Both the position numbers and the translations under genes were made by a program. The notes under the pieces are model-generated. The model did not search any database. It saw nothing but the letters and a program-made list of their open reading frames with translations, and was not told the origin of the DNA. Shown piece by piece: positions 1 to 9,602 of a stretch of DNA of 64,000 nt. Position 1 is the first letter of the stretch, and each line of letters starts with the position of its first letter. This DNA comes from Undaria pinnatifida (taxonomy: Eukaryota > Sar > Phaeophyceae > Laminariales > Alariaceae). The stretch is taken from NCBI GenBank assembly GCA_012845835.1, contig JABAKD010000023.1, positions 620,001 through 684,000 on the forward strand, given 5' to 3'.

Positions 1-184
1 AGCAGCGGCAGCAGTAGCACAACAACAGCAACAGCCACAGCAGTGATTCGCTCGAATCTCGACCCTCAGTAAGGTTGTTCCTCGCACAGCAGAAGCAGCA
101 GCAGCTCTAACCTTGTGTGTCGGACGCGAAGCCGTGCTGATTGCCGTATTGTTTCTGCTGAGCAGCCGCGGCAGCAGTAGCAGC

Positions 185-219
<35 letters not shown>

Positions 220-835
220 CCGCTACAGCATCGATATTAGTCGTAGCAGTACCAGCAGCAGCGACTGCAGCAACAATGTGCTCGTTTCTCAAGGCTCAAG
301 CAAGGGCGTTCTTTGCACAGCAGAAGCAGCAGCTGCTGCACTAGTTTTATGTGCGGAAGGCCAAAAAAGTGTCGTCGCCATACTGTTTCGGCTGAGAGAT
401 GTTGTCCGCTGTTACGGTCGGAGCAGCAGCAGCACTGGCTTCGTGTGTCGGAAGCCAAGCCAGCACTATTAATACTAATATTAGTAATCCCCCTAATCGC
501 CCTATCATGTCAGCTGAGACATCTCTGCTGGTGTGGTCGTAGCAGCAGCAGCCGCGGCACCGCCACCATCAGCGGCAGCAGCGACGGCGGCAGCAGCAGC
601 AGCAGCAGCAGTAGCAGCAGCAGCAGTAGTAGCAACACCAGCAATGTGCTCGCATCCCGTCGCCGAAGCAAGGGCGTTGTCGCACAGCAGAAGCAGCACT
701 GGCTTTGCTTTGTTCCTCGGAACCCAAACCAGTGCTGATGTCCTATTGTTTCTGCTGGGATCTATGCTGCTACGCCAACGAAGCAGCAGCAGAAGCCCGG
801 CACCAACACCAGCAGCTGATTCATCGGCTTGGGTG
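1..835. repeat. Four imperfect tandem units with CAG/CAA tracts
   Basis: Blocks such as GCACAGCAGAAGCAGCAG (about 92, 316, 682) and a TGTGTCGGA/TTTCTGCTGAG block (about 115, 348, 442, 710) recur about every 110 to 350 bases, separated by variable CAG, CAA and GCA runs. All frames are open because of the trinucleotide runs. I see no splice-consistent exon here. Confidence 0.55.
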
Positions 836-992
836 TTTGTCTAGTACACTGCTGTAGGATAGGCTTCTGTATTTTGTTGCCGTTATTGCTGGTGTTGTTG
901 CCGGGCTGCACGATTTCTGTAATCGCAATTATGATTCTGATCCGAGTTCCATTCTGCTTCCTCTGCGAGGTCCATACCATTCGTACCACAGG

Positions 993-1115
993 CACCAAAG
1001 ATGTCGGTTGACCGTCTGGTTTCGACCCGTCAAGGCGTCTTTGAACTTATCATACTAGTTTTAGACTTTGGAGTTCCTTGACGGCTTTCCGTCAAGGGGC
1101 AAGATTGCCGTAAAC
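993..1115 (+). repeat. TTGACGG inverted-repeat element, short copy
   Basis: AAAGATGTCGGTTGAC, then GACCCGTCAAGGCGTCTTT and CTTGACGGC...CCGTCAAGG. A second copy at 8560-8992 shares these blocks but is interrupted by another MITE, so this copy shows the empty site. Confidence 0.55.
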
Positions 1116-1185
1116 CCACATATTTGACAGGCACCCCAGCTGATGATCGCTTTTTCCCGACTACGGAGACATTCAGCATCCTTCC

Positions 1186-1290
1186 CCGGGTTCGGGCCTT
1201 GTGTGTGAGGTTTTGGTTGCGAAACGCAAGGCCTGAAACCCGGGGATGGCTCCTGAACGCCCCCGTTGTCGTGATATTAATTTCCCGGCA
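1186..1290. repeat. Foldback repeat (CCCGGGTT..GGCCTTG), single copy
   Basis: CCCGGGTTCGGGCCTTG and its near-complement CAAGGCCTGAAACCCGGGG flank about 24 bases. The following ...CCCCGTTGTCGTGAT matches the repeat cluster at 31.1-32.15 kb. Confidence 0.55.
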
Positions 1291-1365
1291 CCCGGCGGTA
1301 CATGGCGTTGCTCCGCCCTTTTCTCTGTCTGCCTTGCTTGACCCCATGTGCTTTCATTGTTGTTG

Positions 1366-1450
1366 TTGTTCTCACATTAACTCGCATAATCAAGTCCGTG
1401 GTCACAGGACAGGCTCCAGTCACTCTGGAACTGAGGAATACCTAGGGTTT
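1366..1450 (+). repeat. 75-bp dispersed repeat, copy 1
   Basis: It starts after a TTG run with CTCACATTAACTCGCATAAT and continues CAAGTCCGTGGTCACAGGAC, AGGCTCCAGTCACTCTGGA. Other copies are at about 12728-12810, 24985-25075 and 37955-38025 (inside a larger element). The sharp borders suggest a mobile or exapted module. Confidence 0.6.
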
Positions 1451-1484
1451 TCATACTGCTGGTGCGCTGGTGCAGTACAAATAT

Positions 1485-1600
1485 CCTTCACGAGGGTACA
1501 CACCCCGTAATACGCGCGATCGAAGTACCACACGCAGCTTGCAAAGCTGGGTTTTGATCAATAAACATTTTTGCTCGATCTCACCGCTGAAGTGTACTTT
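1485..1600 (-). repeat. Dispersed repeat (CTCCAGCTGTGAGATCGA family)
   Basis: The conserved core of about 75 bases reads, on its sense strand, CTGTGAGATCGA, then ACTCATCTTTGCAAGCTG and a CGCGCGTATTAC end. Copies are at 5770-5845, 40862-41030 (-), 44450-44620, 46785-46860, 48845-48915 (-), 55660-55738, 57965-58048, 61795-61880 and, partly, 62645-62705. Two sub-variants exist (GTCGATACTCATC and GTCGAAACTCATC). Confidence 0.65.
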
Positions 1601-1795
1601 TCATTTTTTACAATATCCAATTGCAACGAAACATATCACACCTGGCATATGGGGTAATAAGAGGTAAGAAGACGTGCCCCTGACACAATGATACCGGATA
1701 CTGGCAAGATATTCCAACGGCTGCCGTAGGGATACGCGTATACCCATCATTTATCGTAGTACCAGTACAATACGAAGGGTATGCTGTAACACGAT

Positions 1796-2029
1796 GGGTA
1801 CCCCGATTTAAGAGGGCCCCGTGACAAGCCGAAACATGCGCTCTTAACGCCTTCACAACTGGAAACCCTTTTGGGGGACAAATTTATTTGAAGAGAGGGA
1901 TTTTGGGCCTCTTAAGGGGTTAACTACAAAGCGCTCTTTTCTGCAGTGGGAAATATATAGCCTTTGGTGTGGCGGGACATGCCATGTTGGCCGCTCTTAA
2001 CTCCCGAATGCTCTTGAATCGTGGTACCC
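1796..2029. mobile_element. GGGTACCCCG-TIR MITE interrupted by a TTAA MITE
   Basis: The terminal inverted repeats GGGTACCCCGATTTAAGAG and CTCTTGAATCGTGGTACCC bound it. The uninterrupted 174-bp homologue is at 45071-45244. Here an 80-bp TTAA element (1844-1923) splits the sequence at ..GCGCTCTTAA, which the intact copy carries once. Confidence 0.75.
1844..1923 (+). mobile_element. TTAA MITE (about 90-bp family), nested copy
   Basis: TTAA, CGCCTTCACAACTGGAAACC ... CTCTTAAGGGG, TTAA. Comparison with 45116-45130 shows TTAA is the duplicated target. TTAA targets and CCC-type ends are hallmarks of piggyBac-like elements (established knowledge). Confidence 0.8.
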
Positions 2030-2190
2030 ACTGTAATGCTTTTTTTAGCATTACCCGCTGAGTTCGATCAATTATTTGCCTTTTGGGGCTTAACGCCTTT
2101 GCAAATCGTGGTACCCACTGTAATGCTTTTTTTAGCATTACCCGCTGAGTTCGATCAATTCTTTGCCTTTTGGGGCTTGACGCCTTTACA
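2018..2190 (+). repeat. 87-bp direct tandem duplication with a small hairpin
   Basis: GTGGTACCCACTGTAATGC, a T run, GCATTACCCGCTGAGTTCGA and TTTGCCTTTTGGGGCTT occur twice at an 87-base period with very few differences. TAATGC and GCATTA flank seven T, a small stem-loop. Confidence 0.75.
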
Positions 2191-2265
2191 ACTGGAAACC
2201 CTTTTGGGGGACAAATTTACTTGAATTCAGTATGAGGACGGATGTTGGGGTTCTGAAGGGGTTAA
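2177..2265 (+). mobile_element. TTAA MITE copy
   Basis: TTGACGCCTTTACAACTGGA ... GGTTCTGAAGGGGTTAA, with the standard interior (ACAAATTTACTTGAATTCAG). Confidence 0.75.
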
Positions 2266-2804
2266 AAGGGGAAGAGTTGAAGATTGCAGGGTCCTTGACA
2301 CGGAGCGATGCAGGCTGCTAGATAAGGTGACGACGTTGATTCCTGTCGGACTCCTATGCAAGTGGCTGTATGACATGCGCATGTCCTTCACTGCCGGGTG
2401 CTGCATGCTTGCGCCATGACAAGAACGCTTTTAAACTTGTGTCTTATCGCTGTGCTATCATCAAGTCCCAAAATGGTCAAGGTGACGAAAACTGAGTTCT
2501 CCCGGGTCGACACCGCCCCGCACAGTGTGGAAACCCGATTCCCGTTGGCTTGTCGCTGATTGGCTGGAGCGCGTGGAACCAGTGCCGCCCGGGGAATATA
2601 GGGTACCGTGTCCGTGTCCGAATTCCCTCCACATCTCTACAACTCCGACACCCCGGGGACGATATACTCTTATCCGCTGTAAAATACTCCAGTACTTAGT
2701 TTTATATCATACGAGTACCAGGTTGATTATTAATATAGATTTGACATGCCCGATGTTTGCTATACTTGGGTCCCACAAGGGAATAACCGTTACCAGCTCA
2801 ATGT

Positions 2805-3020
2805 GATCAATGATTGAAAAACATGCTAAACGCCGATATTTTAGGGAGGGGATGGTAAATAGGCACCCCCGGGTCGACCAATGGATGTTTGACTCCTTTG
2901 ATGTATCTGCGTGGGAATTTCGATTATCAACGAGTCTTATGGTTCATGGTTGCAGTACCGCATGGCCTCAAATCCATAGTCGAGCTTATATATATATTGT
3001 TTTTCATATCGAGGTTGTAG
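2805..3020 (+). repeat. Diverged 220-bp repeat, copy 1 (copy 2 at 5530-5745)
   Basis: Shared blocks include GGGGATG..AA..A, CCCGGGTC, ATGTTT, TATCTGCGTGG, GCAGTACC.CATGGCCTCAA and GTTTT.CATATCGAG. No coding potential is seen in either copy. Confidence 0.6.
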
Positions 3021-3187
3021 TTTCTCACTTCTATCGCACCAAATAGTCCAGTAACCTTTGCGATGTTCTCACCCCACTAGTCATACCAGATAAAGTATCA
3101 ATATATTTCGATGTATGAGGTAGTCCGCACATTTTTTATCAGTTTTTCCAAAACGCGCGGCGAAGCCGCGCTCGGGTCGGAGCCCTA

Positions 3188-3386
3188 GCCTGGGGTAGGG
3201 TTGGGGTTATAGGGTTAGGATTGGGGTTGGGGTTAGGGTTGGGGTTAGGGTTACGGTTACGGATGGGGTTACGGTTACGGTTACGGTTACGGGTGGGGTT
3301 AGGGTTAAGGTTGGGGTTAGGGTTAGGGTTAGGGTTGGGGTTGGGATTGGGGTTAGGGTTGGGGTTAGGGTTGGGGTTAGGGTGGG
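3188..3386 (+). repeat. Interstitial telomere-like array
   Basis: About 200 bases of TTAGGG mixed with TTGGGG, TTACGG and TTGGGA hexamers. A short related stretch lies at 4253-4292. It is degenerate, hence an internal relic rather than a chromosome end. Confidence 0.8.
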
Positions 3387-3930
3387 CCGACGCCCTCTCG
3401 CGATTTGACAGAAAAAAAAAAGCGCAGAAACACAAAAAACAGCTTAAAAAACCTCTATAAAGTGAAATATATTGGGTACTTTATCTGGTACGATTTGTGG
3501 GACACTGCCGGTAAAGGCGCCTCACAAATTTCAGTGCACCCAAGGTCCTTACTTCCTATTCGTATCGAACACGGTATACCATCCTCCGTACGTAGTGCTG
3601 AGTAAGTATGTAATACTGTAGGATAAATATATATACCGCTATTCGATGCGAGCCGACGAGGGAAGAAAGTGCTGCGCCCTTCTCGCGATGAAAAGCGAAG
3701 GCGCGTACCGTGGTGGAGAGGAGGGGGGGGGGGAGACCCGGGGTCTGAGTTACGCCTGCTGCAGGGAGGAGGAAGGAGAAAAGAAAATGTGCAAAGTTTG
3801 TAGATGGGATGACAGAGAAATGGTGCCCTCTTGCGAGGTTACTTGTAGCTTTTAGTTACCCGTACGCACGTTGTGGTTGTTCTACGGTAGGCCTTACTAC
3901 TTATTTACACGTCGGACAGAGGAGATGACG

Positions 3931-4160
3931 CATCCCCACTTGATGATCTAGATATTTCAGAGAAGATTTGTATGGTATATAGCTCGTGTTACCGGGTGGG
4001 AGCCGTGCGATCTGCGCTATCTATCAAGTGTTTCCAGGGTTGGATCCGTACTCAGCATATACAGATGCTGCACGGCATCTGATAACGGCAGGTATAGGAT
4101 CTGCTGTAGTAATAGATGATCTAGATGATCTGTAGATGATGTATCTAGATCGTCATCTGT
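3931..4160 (+). repeat. GATC-rich dispersed repeat, copy 1
   Basis: GATGATCTAGATATTTCAGA, ...GTTACCGGGTGGGAGCCGTG, ...GTTTCCAGGGTTGGATCCGT. Matching copies are at 20500-20700 (+) and 15880-16080 (-), with fragments at 14640-14740, 21440-21600, 44985-45060, 53950-54020, 57660-57800 and 59270-59350. Confidence 0.6.
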
Positions 4161-4555
4161 CGGAGATGTGCAGGTATGTGAGACAGTAATGGTGGAGGCA
4201 TACTGTACACGACACGGAAGGAACTCTCCCTGTGTTGGTTGACTGGGCTGGATTGGGTTAGGGTCACGGTTACGGCTAGGGCTAAGGTTAAGATCGGATA
4301 TTTATTGTGTCTGTCAGCCTTAGGGTTTCGTAGGGTTGTTCTGTCAGCCATTTTCTCGAGTAATGGTAAGCTACCCTCTAGCCCTGCGGCACACAGCACT
4401 CCTTTTGGTTTTTCTAGGCTAGAGATGCCAAGTTTCGGGGTCCAAAAATCCGGCAGAAAAACATGACTAGGGACACTCTAGAGTGGGGTGCTCGATTTAA
4501 GAGCCCCACCGGGAGTAGGGCCGTGTTGCCGTCCTTGTCTCCTTGTCACTATTTG

Positions 4556-4636
4556 CCCCTTTAGAGCCCCAAAATTCCCCTATACTAATTTCGAGTAATT
4601 TACCCGAAAACGGGGTTTCTGGTTGCTAAGGCGTTA
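4556..4636 (-). mobile_element. TTAA MITE copy, diverged
   Basis: CCCCTTTAGAGCCCC ... CCCTATACTAATTTCGAGTA ... AAACGGGGTTTCTGG ... GCGTTAA. The left TTAA is not preserved. Confidence 0.65.
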
Positions 4637-5138
4637 ACGAATATTGGGCATAATGCACCTGGTATTTTTTTTTTTTGTGGGGGCGGCGCAACTGTCGTAT
4701 ACTCTGAGTGGGTTGTAGTGTTATGGGCGTCACAAGGCGGCACAAGCCGATTCAGCCGGTCTTAATTGGCCCTTTTAGTCCCGCACTCCCGACTTGTGGA
4801 CAAAACATTAGGAGTTAGACTAGTTAATAGGATAACTTAAGGAGTTGGATGGACTAACTAGCAACCGTTTGGGGGGCTGGTTATAATATATAGACCAAAA
4901 ACCGACGAGCGCAATCTAATCCAATCAAGCGTTTTTCTAGGGAAAAGCTTGAGGCAATCCGAGTGTCGTCATGCCTTACTCGCGCTTGCCTCACAGCTTG
5001 CTCTCCTACACCAGCAGGTCAGAGTGCTTCATGTGGCCGATGCTGTAACCAATCAAGTCCTTCTTTTTTTAGGCTTTTTTTTTGCGTGTCAAGTCCCGAA
5101 GGGATTCCGTCCGTTTTGTTTTACAGTAGGAGTCCCCC

Positions 5139-5450
5139 AATAAGGCGGTGTGCCGATACAAGGCGTTATCACGATGTAAGGCGGTCAAAATCAAAATCAA
5201 GGCGGTATGCCGATAATAACAGGCGGTATCGCGATGTAAGGCGGTCAAAATCAAAATCAAGGCGGTATGCCGGTATAAGGCGGTATCGCGATATGAGGCG
5301 GTCAAAATCAAACTCAAGGCGGTATCCCTGTATAAGGCGGTCTCCCGATATAAGGCGGTCACAACCACCTGGTGCGACTGGGGAATTGCAGTCATAACCT
5401 GGAAGGAATAAGGCGGCTTCCCTATATAAGGCGGTCGTACTGCTCTCTAC
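5139..5450. repeat. GGCGGT minisatellite element
   Basis: GGCGGTATGCCGATA-type units of 20 to 30 bases are repeated about ten times, introduced by GTCCCCCAATAAGGCGGT. Relatives are at 35365-36020, 49385-49550 and 54925-55080, some in reverse. Confidence 0.7.
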
Positions 5451-5529
5451 ACCACACCACTGCCCCGTTATAGCGGTAACCCTATTATAATGTACTGCCA
5501 GTCTTGACTATAGTTTGGCCTCGATAATG

Positions 5530-5745
5530 ACAATACATGAAAAAATGCGCGAAACGCCAAGGTTTTGAAGAGGGGATGATAAGCAAACATGCCCGGGTCA
5601 AACCTACGGATGTTTCAACCATTCGATCTATCTGCGTGGTGGTTGGGTTGTGAACGATTCTCTGGTTGGTGGTAGCAGTACCTCATGGCCTCAATTCAAA
5701 TGTTCAGGGTTAGAGTATTGTTTTCCATATCGAGCCAATGTTTTT
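5530..5745 (+). repeat. Diverged 220-bp repeat, copy 2
   Basis: It is homologous in order to 2805-3020 but with many substitutions and small indels, suggesting an old duplication or transposition. Confidence 0.6.
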
Positions 5746-5984
5746 CAATTTTTTTTTCTGACAAACGTCAGCTGTGAAGTTCGACAAATTTAGGGTTGAT
5801 ACTCATCTTTGCGAACTGCGGAATACACCGGTCGCCTGCGTTTGGTAAGTTGTCGTGAGTCAAAACCTGATCAATAGCAATCATGGCCGCTAAGCCTGCA
5901 GTGAACTGCCTATCAATGATGATGGCGCTAAGGTGTTATTAATGGGTGACATGAAAAGCAAGGCCTCTCGTAACGCACACAACA

Positions 5985-6180
5985 CATGTCAGGAATCCGG
6001 ACGTTGAATCGTTTTGACATTTTCCTCAAAAAATGATGTCAGGATCCCCGACAAAAGAAAACGTGATTTTATTTTTATTTTTGGAAACGGGCGTGTCAGA
6101 GTTTCGAAATCCAGGAATCGTGACGTTTTGTGAGCATTTGTGGTTTTTTTTGCGGCGGGTAGGAACAGCCCTCATTATCC
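5985..6180 (+). repeat. Dispersed repeat shared with 42765-42980
   Basis: Common blocks are CAGGAATCCGGAC, ATCGTTTTGACATTTT, ...GTGACATTTTGTCAGG/GTGACGTTTTGTGAG and GCG..GTTACGAAC/GGTAGGAAC, then GACCCT/AGCCCT. It is non-coding. Confidence 0.5.
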
Positions 6181-6789
6181 GTTACAGTAAGAAATCGGCA
6201 ATGTTGTTATTGTCGGACTGGTTTTGGATCCTCTTTCATGGGGTTCCGGAATGTAACACTTATCACTCAGAATGTGCTGCCTCAAAGGGCTTCTACAACC
6301 GCATGCCACGTATACCGCGGTACAGCAGTAGCATGGCGCGTACAATATGCTGGCGTTCAAGAAACAGTATCAGTAAGTATTGGCATGCGAAAAGGCAGTG
6401 GCACAAATAAGAGGCCAATGTTGCGTCGCCTGCCGACCGCCGACGCCTCGTATGTACCTGGTATGTATCTTGTGCATACAGTAGGTTACATGGAGTTCCG
6501 GAGCTTATCTGTTATTCGTCTTTGTGGTTGTAGCGCACACTGTGGGCAAGCGGAGGAGCACTAGCCTTGAACAGTGGTTGGTTGAGTTGGGGGTGGGGCT
6601 TACACCCAACCCTAGCGGCCCTCAACCATGGAGTTGTCAAGTAACTCACCATCATGGTGAGGCATCCTCCATACATATGAGCAGTTACCAAGTACGTACA
6701 GCAAATCGTGTCAAGGCCGGCTCTGCGCTTGCCCCGGGTGCCCAGCAAGAAAGGCACAATTTAACGCCCTGGTGGTACTTGGTACAGCA

Positions 6790-7085
6790 ATAGTGATCCC
6801 TCTACAGTGCCGATTGAGCAGGGCCGTTTTCCCGCTATAGTGCCTGTACAATCGGTTGGCATAGATGGGATTCCCCAGGAGTGGCCCTATGCGGAGTAGT
6901 GATGGCTCCCGTTATGGTGCCGATACAGAGCGATCACTACTACTGTACCCTGTAGACTAGTGCGGTACAATATTGCGTCACGAGTGTTGATGCCTCTATA
7001 GTGCCGGTTCGTGCCAGCTAACGCTATACCGGCAGTACACCGAACACCGGCACTGCACGGGTGGGCGGGACCCTGCCGTGTCGCC
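6790..7085. repeat. CCGGCA/GTGCCG-rich repeat
   Basis: It is related in motif content (GTGCCGATAC, CACTATAG-like blocks, ACCGGCAC) to the 106-bp units at 43.95-44.4 kb, but too diverged to define unit borders. Confidence 0.35.
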
Positions 7086-7299
7086 GAAGTAGCGGAACGT
7101 GGGCAAAAGGCACGCTTTCTGAGTGCTCATTTTTTACGAAGCCAGCTATGGCACAAAATCCACAGATCGTCGGCTAACTGCAAAAACGTTAGCCTTGTGG
7201 AAGCACCTTTTCGAAAGCCTAAGACCACGCCAGGCTCACAGAATGTGGGGACATCCGCACGTTTTTGCGAGTTTTGTAGGAGCTGTGAGTCGGTACGAG

Positions 7300-7389
7300 T
7301 TAACCCCTTTACAACTGGAAACCCTTTTTGGGGGACAACATTACTTGGATTTAGTATAGGGAGGGGTTCGGGGGCTCTAAAGGGGTTAA
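7300..7389 (+). mobile_element. TTAA MITE copy, full length
   Basis: TTAACCCCTTTACAACTGGA ... GGCTCTAAAGGGGTTAA, 90 bases with perfect TTAA on both sides and 9-base terminal inverted repeats CCCCTTTA(C/G). Confidence 0.85.
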
Positions 7390-7555
7390 CCCGCCAACTA
7401 GTTGCTAGTCGGACTGATAGTCGTGTTGCCGAGGTACCGACTGTCCGACTTATTGGGGTTTCCATATTCGTGGGGCTAAATGATACGGGGTGCATTTTTT
7501 TCTTTTTGGGGACGGCCCCCCTCGGCCGGGGGCGGGGAGGCGGAGGGGGGGGGGT

Positions 7556-8066
7556 ACTTAGTTTGTGCATGGCTGTAGTCGTGTGACCATAGACCCTCGC
7601 ATCCATACTATGCCTCCGTGGGGTTTTCACCAAACCAGGCAGACATTGCTTGCGCCAAGCGCGAAGCGCCGTGAGGTGTTCGGCGAGTCGCATGAAGGGT
7701 GAACTGCATCCTTCCAAGAACCGCTCGTAAGACGGACTTCGGCGCCTTGTGCCTACTTGCTTGCGTGTGGATGACAGCGCCAATGAGTTACTCTGTTTTC
7801 TGGTGTGGCCACTCCAGAGACAGTAATGGGTGTTACTCTGTAACTGCCTCGTGGGTGCCTTGCCATATTCACACTACGTAATGCGATCATTCCCCTTGTG
7901 CGGAGTTAGGGTTCTCCACCCCGCGCAAAATGATCAACTCGATAACCATCATAATGACCGCCGAAAAAAATAAAGAAAAAGAGAACGGGTACCCTGGTTA
8001 TCTAGCTCACGCAGTGATTGGCATGTTTTACAGCATCATTGCCAACCAACGCCAACCCCAATACAG
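7556..8066 (-). mobile_element. About 510-bp dispersed element, near full length
   Basis: Its reverse complement matches 37797-38400 along most of its length: GGGGTTGGCGTTGGT, GCCAATCACTGCGTG, ...CCCTAACTCCGC, ...AAGAAAGTAGGCGCAAGGTG, ...GTTCACCCTTCAT.CGACTCG and ...CATAGACCCTCGCATCC. Partial copies are at 13800-14035 (+), 16840-17085 (+, diverged) and 48486-48725 (-). No transposase was seen. Confidence 0.65.
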
Positions 8067-8311
8067 CTAGGGGGGGGGGGGGTGATTTGGCTCGCTTCGC
8101 TCTCCTGTCTCAAGTCGGGAAGTCGGTTGACCGTCAGCTTGTTTTCGCCGGCCGACTTGCCGAGTTGCCGACTTAAGTCACTAAGTTGGGTAAGGGCACC
8201 TACCGAATGTTGGTACTTGATATGAGGTAGGAAGGCTTGTTTGTACACGTGCAGTGACTTTTGGTTTTGGTTTTATGCCTTCTTCGTGTGTTGGCCGTTT
8301 CCTCCTCGCAG

Positions 8312-8541
8312 CCGCCGCCGCCGCCTCCTCCGCCGCCTCCTCCGCCGCCCCCGCCTCCGCCGAAGAAAGACAACGGAGGCGGTGGGGAGAAGGGGACGCG
8401 CGATGAGCGTCCCCTGTTCGAGGCTCTGTACGTCGTTTCGGTGGAAGGGGGTGTGCCCGAGGACGATGTCATTCCTCCCCGGTCAAGCGTTGAGGCGTAC
8501 GAGCGGGCCAACCGGCGGTCTCAGCCCAGGATCATCTGGAG
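8312..8541 (+). CDS. Exon 1 (first visible): proline run and start of uDENN
   Basis: The acceptor CAG ends at 8311 and the donor GTGCGG begins at 8542. The frame opens with about 17 prolines, then KKDNGGGGEK, then RPLFEALYVVSV, which fits the first strand of a uDENN domain, and ends RSQPRIIW plus two bases (phase 2). Upstream, the same frame has no ATG before 8261, so the initiator must lie in an unrecognised 5' exon. The proline run is encoded by mixed CCG, CCT and CCC codons. Confidence 0.75.
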
Positions 8542-8559
8542 GTGCGGTGTTGTCGGCAA

Positions 8560-8992
8560 TGAAAGATGTCGGTTGACAGGTCGTGCTACCGTAGAGGTGG
8601 CGCTGTTCGTCTGAAAATTGTTTCTGAATGAAGGGGCTACTTGACCAAAAATCCTCGGAAAAATCGCCATTTTTCTTTTTTGTGGGATGATTCTCGGTTT
8701 TTCACCTACGAACACCACGGGATACTTGATACGGTAGCAGTTTTAGTCTACTCGAAATCAGTTCTTGGGAGCGGTCTTGAGCTCCTAACGTGAGGGGTAG
8801 TATTAGAAAAAAAATGGTGCACCTCTATCGTAGCACGCGTCTTTCCTGACGGTTTAGGCTTGACCCGTCAAGGCGTCTTTGGACCTTTTTCGTGCTAGTT
8901 TTAAGAGTGTGGAGTTTCCTTGACGGCTGCCCGTCAAGGCCGCCAAGGGGCAACGGTGCCGTCAACCGACGTCTTTGTCGGTAATGGGATGG
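8560..8992 (+). mobile_element. TTGACGG element containing a nested CTATCGTAGCAC MITE
   Basis: AAAGATGTCGGTTGAC at 8562 is mirrored by GTCAACCGACGTCTTT at 8974. Relative to 993-1115 the sequence is split by 8579-8846, an element with CTATCGTAGCAC-type TIRs. TGAC flanks both sides of the insert. Confidence 0.6.
8579..8846. mobile_element. CTATCGTAGCAC-TIR MITE, nested copy
   Basis: It starts AGGTCGTGCTACCGTAGAGG and ends CCTCTATCGTAGCACGCGTC..CCT, with the typical interior GTTTCTGAATGA..GGGGCTAC, TTGACC.AAAATC, and a long poly-T or poly-A. Confidence 0.65.
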
Positions 8993-9602
8993 TATTTAAC
9001 TCTCGAGGAGAAGGCGGGTTAATAATTGTCACGTCCGCCTAGCGTGTGGTTGTCTACTTTAAACCAGCTGGGAGCCGGACAATTACTTTGGTTTTGTTGG
9101 AGCTCAAGTTTCCGGTCGGGCATGGGGATGTTCGGGTCGGGTATCTCCGAAAAATATCGTTTCATTTTCCAGCGCAGCAGCCCAGCGCTTGTTTTGACCA
9201 CGTGTCTTATATGCGTCTACTGAGCTACCGCCGGCCGGAACTGATTGGCTGGCTTGGGATCTGCCCTCCAGGGCAATCCCGCCGACTTCGTGCGCCAGCG
9301 AAACAGTGCAGTGCGTTTGCTTTTTCCAAGGCTTTTGACGGGTCATGACCCGACGCACTGGCCAGGTTAGGAGGTTTTTCTATGACCCGCAGGTCGAGTC
9401 GGGTCGGGTCAGTAGGCGTTGAAATTCCACCGGGCCGAGTCGGGTCGGGCCAGGAGGTGTTTAAATGTCACGGGTCAGACCGGGTCGCCGTGTCCGGATC
9501 CAACCCGCGAGAAGATATCCGATTCGTGAAAGTGACCTTGTTTTTTTTTTCCATGGTGGTGGCGGTGTCGGGGGCGATGGTGGCAGTGTTGTCGGGGTGG
9601 GA

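Noticed and set aside
113-844. Protein-coding gene in the first kilobase
   Set aside because: The open frames stem from CAG/CAA/GCA repeats on both strands. There is no consistent frame across the repeated units.
3139-3460. PNPNPN / GLGLGL open frames
   Set aside because: Produced by the degenerate telomere-like hexamer repeat on both strands.
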